Assembly: GCA_026987255.1 (NCBI GenBank)
Contig: JALSNA010000252.1
Location: forward strand, 1 to 11,662
Source of the DNA: Hyphomicrobiales bacterium
GTDB taxonomy: Bacteria > Pseudomonadota > Alphaproteobacteria > Rhizobiales > Aestuariivirgaceae
DNA length: 11,662 nt
Direction of reading: 5' to 3'
Shown: piece by piece, positions 7,976-11,662 of the stretch
How the letters are laid out: each line of letters opens with the position of its first letter
Numbering within the stretch: position 1 is the stretch's first letter
Notes under the pieces: model-generated
What the model saw: only the letters and a program-made list of their open reading frames with translations
What the model was told of the DNA's origin: nothing
The model's database searches: none
Position numbers and translations under genes: made by a program

Positions 7976-9073
7976 TCATGCCCCGATGAGGCTTTCGTAG
8001 AATGCCAGGGCCCTGTCCGCCATTGTGGCAATGCTGAACCTGGTCTTCAGCTGCTTCATGCGTTCGATGGCGCGGGCTTGCATCTGCGGATCGTCCATTG
8101 TCCTGGCAATCAGGCCGGCAAGAGCTTCGGCATCGTCAGGCGGAACCAGCATTTCACGGGGCAGCATTTCGCCAATGCCGCCAACATCGGAGGCGATGAC
8201 GGGTTTGCCAGCCGCCTGAGCTTCCAGCACCACATAGGGAAAGGACTCGGCCCTTGAGGGAACGATCATGATGCGGCCCATGGGAAAGGCTTTGGCGGCA
8301 GGCATGGCCCCAGGAAATTCGATGACATCCGACAGTCCCAGTTTTTCCGCCTGGGTGACGAAGCTGTTTCTGTCCGGGCCATGGCCAACGATCATGGCGC
8401 TCAGCGGCCGCCCCTGAGCGCGCAGCAATGCCATGGCGTTCAAAAGCACGTCCACCCCCTTGAGCATGCGCAATTCTCCGATGAAGAGAAGGTCACGGGC
8501 GTCCGGGAGAGGGGGCTGGATGGTGAATTCACCGGCAGAGAGGCCATTATGAATCACCGTGGACGGACATCCCCTGATCCCCAGCTTTTCATCAAAGGTG
8601 CGCTTTTCATAGTCACAGACGAAAATCAGCCCGTCCGTGCGTTTCAGCAATAGACGTTCCACTCCCAGGAAGATGGCGCCATGGGGGCTTTTCCAGGAAT
8701 AATGCAAGGATCCGCCATGTGCGGTGTAGATGGCCTTGGCGCCCAGGGAGCGGGCGGCCAGACGGGCATGAAGGCCGCCCTTGGCGCCGTGGCCATGGAC
8801 GATCTGCGGCGCATGGGTATGGGCCAGAGTGCGGATTTTTCTTTGCGCGGCAAGATCGTGCACTCCGGGCAAGCGGGGTATGGGGAGGCGCTGGATGGAG
8901 ATGCCGGCCTGTTGATGCATGGTCTTGAGGGCCGCATCCGCCATGGCGTTTCCTGTCAGGGAATCGCAGATGATGGCAACGTCATGCCCGGCTTTGGCCT
9001 GTTGGGTGGCGAGGTCACGCACATGGCGGAACAATCCTCCGACGGGCGCGCGGAAGACATGGAGGATTTTCAT
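7976..9073 (-). CDS. Family GT4 glycosyltransferase of the polysaccharide locus
   Basis: The product has 365 residues and the two Rossmann-like halves of a GT-B glycosyltransferase. The N-terminal half starts MKILHVFRAPVGGLFRHV, with the acceptor-side glycine loop at 12-13 and HGHGAKGG at 93-100. The C-terminal half contains FIGELRMLKGVDVLL (197-211), the E-X7-E motif E276 to E284 in ESFPYVVLE, and AAGKPVIASDVGGIGEML (287-304), the sugar-nucleotide site of GT4 enzymes. It probably adds one sugar to a lipid-linked repeat unit at the inner face of the inner membrane. The sugar is not predictable. The start at 9073 lies 14 bp after the export lipoprotein gene on the same strand, with AAAGGG overlapping that gene's stop, so the two are likely co-transcribed. 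The gene converges with the oxoprolinase gene 16 bp away. GC content looks lower than in the oxoprolinase gene by eye. Confidence 0.92.
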   Translation of the reverse strand: MKILHVFRAPVGGLFRHVRDLATQQAKAGHDVAIICDSLTGNAMADAALKTMHQQAGISIQRLPIPRLPGVHDLAAQRKIRTLAHTHAPQIVHGHGAKGGLHARLAARSLGAKAIYTAHGGSLHYSWKSPHGAIFLGVERLLLKRTDGLIFVCDYEKRTFDEKLGIRGCPSTVIHNGLSAGEFTIQPPLPDARDLLFIGELRMLKGVDVLLNAMALLRAQGRPLSAMIVGHGPDRNSFVTQAEKLGLSDVIEFPGAMPAAKAFPMGRIMIVPSRAESFPYVVLEAQAAGKPVIASDVGGIGEMLPREMLVPPDDAEALAGLIARTMDDPQMQARAIERMKQLKTRFSIATMADRALAFYESLIGA

Positions 9074-9087
9074 TTTTGGATGCCCTT

Positions 9088-9777
9088 TCAGAACCAGCGC
9101 TCACGGACGAATATGACGTCGCCGGGATAGATCTGGGTTGTCACGGGAACCTTGTATGTGCTTGTTCCATCGGCCCCTCTGCGGGTGAGCAGAACATTGC
9201 CCATGTCGGCCCGCTCGGTATAGCCGCGTGCCACGGCAATGGCATTTTGAACGGTCATGCCGGGCTGATAGGGGAAATTGCCGGCCCGCTTGACCTCACC
9301 CAGAATGAAAAAGGGCCGCAGGGCCGCAGGCTGGACGGATACGGAGGGGCTGCGCAAATAGCCATTGCGCAGCTTTCTGGTGATGGTGCGTTCGATGGCC
9401 TTCATGGTCATGCCTGCGACCGGGAAAGTGTTGATCAGCGGCATGGAAATGTTTCCCGATGGGTCAACGACATAAGACCCAGTCAGTTCCGGTTGCCCCA
9501 TGACGCGGATGGTCAGTTTGTCTCCCGCGCCAACCCGGTATCCGTTGAGATATTCGTAGGCTGCGGCTTCGCCGGTGGCGCCGAAAGGCTGAATGACGCC
9601 CTTGCCATTGCGTGCCGGGGCGCGCGATGCAGGAGAGACGGCTCCCGGCCCTTCACGCAAGGAGCCCGTGGTCATGATACCGGTGCCGCCCGGTGCGGAT
9701 GTGGGAGGATTATTTTCCCAGTCAGTTGCGCAGGCGGACAATGTCAACCCGGCCAATATGATGATCGCATAACGCAT
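9088..9777 (-). CDS. Short outer-membrane polysaccharide export (OPX) lipoprotein
   Basis: The product has 229 residues. Residues 1-15 are a lipoprotein signal peptide ending in the lipobox LSAC, with C16 as the lipidated cysteine. A low-complexity Gly/Pro/Ser linker (about 21-70) follows. The Poly_export domain is at about 79-150 (YRVGAGDKLTIRVMGQPEL and VDPSGNISMPLI), then an SLBB-type domain at about 152-195 (FFILGEVKRAGNFPYQPGMT), ending YPGDVIFVRERWF. The protein is far shorter than E. coli Wza (379 residues) and lacks a C-terminal membrane helix, like GumB- and HfsD-type proteins. It should form the periplasmic or outer-membrane part of the export channel and meet the co-polymerase encoded divergently. 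The start at 9777 is chosen because AAAGGA lies 7 nt upstream and the lipobox falls correctly; in-frame ATGs at 9825 and 9795 lack ribosome sites. Confidence 0.93.
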   Translation of the reverse strand: MRYAIIILAGLTLSACATDWENNPPTSAPGGTGIMTTGSLREGPGAVSPASRAPARNGKGVIQPFGATGEAAAYEYLNGYRVGAGDKLTIRVMGQPELTGSYVVDPSGNISMPLINTFPVAGMTMKAIERTITRKLRNGYLRSPSVSVQPAALRPFFILGEVKRAGNFPYQPGMTVQNAIAVARGYTERADMGNVLLTRRGADGTSTYKVPVTTQIYPGDVIFVRERWF

Positions 9778-9965
9778 ACGGACATCCTTTGTCATGGGCG
9801 CCGGTTTCATGGCGCTGAAAAACAATCCGGAGCGGGCCGCTTGCAGCCTGGCTCATCAGAACTCGCCGGGCAGAATATCCAAACATGGTTAGCAAGCGCT
9901 TAAGGGAAAGTATCCAAAGCCTTAACGGCAAAGACAGGAAAGGCGGATCGTTAATCAAATGGTTA

Positions 9966-9987
9966 CCATGACAGGGCATTGTCATGG
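9966..9987. promoter_or_regulatory. Perfect inverted repeat CCATGACA-N6-TGTCATGG
   Basis: Two 8-bp arms, 9966-9973 and 9980-9987, are perfect inverted copies around a 6-base centre (GGGCAT). The centre-to-centre distance of 14 bp is suitable for a dimeric regulator contacting one face of the DNA. The right arm is part of TTGTCATGGGCG, which recurs at 9789-9800 next to the ribosome site of the leftward gene. It lies 63 bp upstream of the co-polymerase start, a normal place for an operator. No specific regulator can be named. Confidence 0.5.
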
Positions 9988-10006
9988 GCGGAATGGATTC
10001 ATCCGT

Positions 10007-10024
10007 CTTCCGCAGCTGCGGAAG
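10007..10024. promoter_or_regulatory. Perfect 18-bp palindrome upstream of the co-polymerase gene
   Basis: CTTCCGCAG followed directly by CTGCGGAAG reads the same on both strands. It lies 26 bp upstream of the ATG at 10051. As DNA it could be an operator. If transcribed, it could fold into a 7-bp stem with an AGCT loop in the leader, close to but not covering the ribosome site AGGA (10041-10044). No U-tract follows, so it is not a terminator. Which role applies depends on where transcription starts. Confidence 0.5.
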
Positions 10025-10050
10025 CCGTCAATGCACCGGCAGGATCAGGC

Positions 10051-11662
10051 ATGACAAACCAACAGACAGCAGCGGCGGTCAACGCCATAAACATTTCCGA
10101 TGTATTGCGCGGCATCGGACGGCGATGGAAGATGATAGCCCTCCTGACGCTGGCCTTTGTCGCTCTGGGGCTGCTGATCATCCTTTTGTCAAAGCCGCTT
10201 TACACGGCCGAGGCGCAGCTTTTGCTCAAGTATCAGGATTCGCCCTATACGCGCGCCAACATCAATGTGCCCATGCAGCCGCGTCAGGTTTCTGACCGGG
10301 AACTGAAAAGCCAGGTTGCGGTTCTGAAATCGCGGGATCTGGCGCTGAAGGTCATCAGAAAGCTGAAACTGGCCGGAACGGCGGAATTTGACGCCCTCAA
10401 GCGGGGCGTGAGCCTGCCGGGGCGGCTGAAGATCCTCTTGGGGTTTGCTCCCGATCCGGCTCGGCAGACCATCGAGCAGCGGGCCTTGACCACCTGGTAC
10501 AAGCGGTTGAAGGTCTACAACATTCCGCAGTCCAAGATCATTGTCATCGAATACAGTTCCCACAACCCGCAAATCGCCGCGGCGGTGGCCAATACACTGG
10601 CGGCCTTATACAAGGCTTCGCAATCGCGCAAGACGGGAGAGGCGCGGGACTGGCTGAAGGAGCAGATCGGCCGTCTTACAAGGGAAGTGGAGGCGCTTGA
10701 AAAACAGGCCAGCCAATACAGGGCCCGCAAGGGCTTGTTCAAGGGGGCGCAATCGTCCCTGAGCAATCAGGAGCTTTCGGAACTCAGCTCGCAGATCATC
10801 AAGGCGGCCTCCGAGCGTTCGCATGCCCAGGCCCGCGCCAGGGCCATCCGGGAGATGCTGCGCCGGACAGGGTCGCTGGATGCCTCCGCCGAAGTGCTGA
10901 AATCCCGCCTCATCCAGCGTTTGCGCGAACAGCAGTCGCGTTTGCAAAGGCGGCTGGCCGAACTGTCCACGACCTATCTTGAGAATCATCCCAAGGTGCG
11001 CGCGGTGCGCCGGGAACTGGCCGGCCTGAAACGGCAAATCAGGTCCGAAGCGCTGAAGATTGCCGCCTCCCTTGAGCAGCAGGCAAAGATCGCGGCATCA
11101 CGCGAGGCTGCCCTGAGAGCATCTTTCGCCAAGCTCAAGGCCAAGGTTTCCACCGCCTCCATTGATGAGGTGAAATTGCGCGATCTGGAACGGCAGGCGA
11201 AGAGCAAGCGTTCCTTGCTTGAAACTTATCTGATCCGCTATGGCGATGCGGAAGCGCGCGACAGGAAAATTGCCCAACTGAACACGGTGCATGTCATTTC
11301 TCCGGCGGATGTGCCCGTCATGCCCTCCTTCCCCAAGCCGGGCCAGATCATGATTCTGGCCATCCTCGCCGGCCTTGTTCTGGGGCTGGGCCTGGCTTTC
11401 ATCATCGAGGTCATGGGAGCGGTTTCGCGCATGAATGCAGATGCAGGCGCCCAGCCCGCCCAGCCGCAGGTTCCGCCCCAACCGGTTCTCCAGCCGCAGT
11501 CGGGTGCGATGTCATCCCAGACGGCGCCAGCTTCTGCCCGCAAGGAGGAGCCCCGGCCCATGCCGCTGGATTCCACGGCATCAGCCGGCCCGGCCATGAC
11601 AGCAACGGCCAATCTGGAACGGCGCACCCGTGGCACAATGCCGTCGCGGGCAGCTTCTCGTG
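10051..11662 (+). CDS. Wzz/GumC-type polysaccharide co-polymerase, 3' end beyond the window
   Basis: The frame is open from ATG 10051 to the last base, giving 537 residues without a stop. AGGA (10041-10044) lies 6 nt upstream. The Wzz domain is at about 14-110, with the first membrane helix at about 26-46. A long, charged periplasmic region (about 195-395) is mostly helical, with coiled-coil-like heptads. A GNVR-like segment with the second helix follows (RDLERQAKSKRSLLETYLIRYG at 377-398, SFPKPGQ at 426-432, helix about 434-455). Proteins of this kind set polymer length and connect synthesis to the OPX channel, whose gene diverges from this one. From 465 on the sequence is a Pro/Ala/Gln-rich, basic, probably disordered cytoplasmic tail of at least 70 residues. 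This may lead into a Walker-type tyrosine kinase domain, as in ExoP/Wzc, but that lies outside the window. Confidence 0.92.
   Translation, partial: MTNQQTAAAVNAINISDVLRGIGRRWKMIALLTLAFVALGLLIILLSKPLYTAEAQLLLKYQDSPYTRANINVPMQPRQVSDRELKSQVAVLKSRDLALKVIRKLKLAGTAEFDALKRGVSLPGRLKILLGFAPDPARQTIEQRALTTWYKRLKVYNIPQSKIIVIEYSSHNPQIAAAVANTLAALYKASQSRKTGEARDWLKEQIGRLTREVEALEKQASQYRARKGLFKGAQSSLSNQELSELSSQIIKAASERSHAQARARAIREMLRRTGSLDASAEVLKSRLIQRLREQQSRLQRRLAELSTTYLENHPKVRAVRRELAGLKRQIRSEALKIAASLEQQAKIAASREAALRASFAKLKAKVSTASIDEVKLRDLERQAKSKRSLLETYLIRYGDAEARDRKIAQLNTVHVISPADVPVMPSFPKPGQIMILAILAGLVLGLGLAFIIEVMGAVSRMNADAGAQPAQPQVPPQPVLQPQSGAMSSQTAPASARKEEPRPMPLDSTASAGPAMTATANLERRTRGTMPSRAASR

Larger units (their letters stand above)
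9778..10050. promoter_or_regulatory. Divergent promoter region of the polysaccharide locus
   Basis: These 273 bases lie between start codons that point away from each other. The middle (about 9870-9965) is richer in A+T than the genes. I could not assign convincing -35/-10 boxes on either strand. The region is unusually rich in symmetric and repeated words: a 12-bp direct repeat, TTGTCATGGGCG, at 9789-9800 and 9979-9990; an 8-bp inverted repeat at 9966-9987; an 18-bp palindrome at 10007-10024; and smaller repeats TATCCAAA (9876-9883, 9911-9918) and ATGGTTA (9885-9891, 9959-9965). These suggest binding of one or more regulators to both promoters. Confidence 0.7.

Noticed and set aside
5992..8031. 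679-residue open frame on the - strand (and a 534-residue one at 4309-5913)
   Set aside because: Both are antisense to the oxoprolinase gene, with His/Gly/Arg-rich composition and no recognisable motif. The + strand frame has clear family motifs throughout.
9951..9966. Possible CtrA-type site (TTAA-N7-TTAA) upstream of the polysaccharide genes
   Set aside because: TTAA at 9951 is followed by GTTACC at N7, so the second half does not match. The TTAA words at 9900 and 9922 are spaced too widely.
9984..10295. 103-residue + frame starting at 9984
   Set aside because: It overlaps the co-polymerase gene in another frame, begins inside the inverted repeat region, has no ribosome site, and has shadow-like composition.
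1..11662. CRISPR array, tRNA/rRNA, insertion sequence, toxin-antitoxin or defence genes
   Set aside because: I looked for regular direct repeats, cloverleaf-like sequences, transposase motifs and small paired genes, and saw none that hold up.

Overview
The window looks like chromosomal DNA of a Gram-negative bacterium with fairly high GC, most likely an alphaproteobacterium. The evidence is GC-rich third codon positions, a tripartite TRAP transporter, a periplasmic protein of a Cys-pair type I associate with alphaproteobacteria, and a short outer-membrane polysaccharide export lipoprotein paired with a Wzz/GumC-type inner-membrane protein. No RNA gene, CRISPR array, transposase or phage gene was found. 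The species cannot be named from this sequence.

Layout. Positions 1-242 hold a possible gene tail (2-112) and a short spacer. A small secreted protein of unknown function follows at 243-668 (+). It converges, with a 7 bp gap, on a leftward cluster that reads dctP (4169-3198), dctQ (3106-2534), dctM (2534-1230), then a MarR-like winged-helix regulator (1197-676). Across a 172 bp divergent promoter region, a 1205-residue fused HyuA-HyuB (5-oxoprolinase/hydantoinase) protein reads right (4342-7959). It converges, with a 16 bp gap, on a second leftward cluster: a GT4 glycosyltransferase (9073-7976) preceded by a polysaccharide export lipoprotein (9777-9088). Divergent from these, across 273 bp, a Wzz/GumC-type co-polymerase starts at 10051 and runs off the right edge.

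How the parts fit. The first half is best read as an uptake and hydrolysis module. A periplasmic binding protein (DctP) and a sodium- or proton-coupled DctQM permease import a small carboxylate. The ATP-dependent cyclic-amide hydrolase encoded across the shared promoter is the obvious candidate for using it; 5-oxoproline (pyroglutamate) is the leading guess. The MarR-like protein is the candidate local regulator, and a 9-bp inverted repeat in the divergent promoter region is a candidate operator. The second half is the edge of an exopolysaccharide assembly and export locus. Its divergent intergenic region carries two perfect dyads and a 12-bp repeated sequence that may be regulatory.

Most of this is recognisable biology. 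I see no clear new defence, mobile or RNA-based system. The features most worth a second look are the transporter/oxoprolinase/regulator pairing, the strong dctP-dctQ stem-loop, and the dyad-rich promoter region of the polysaccharide locus.
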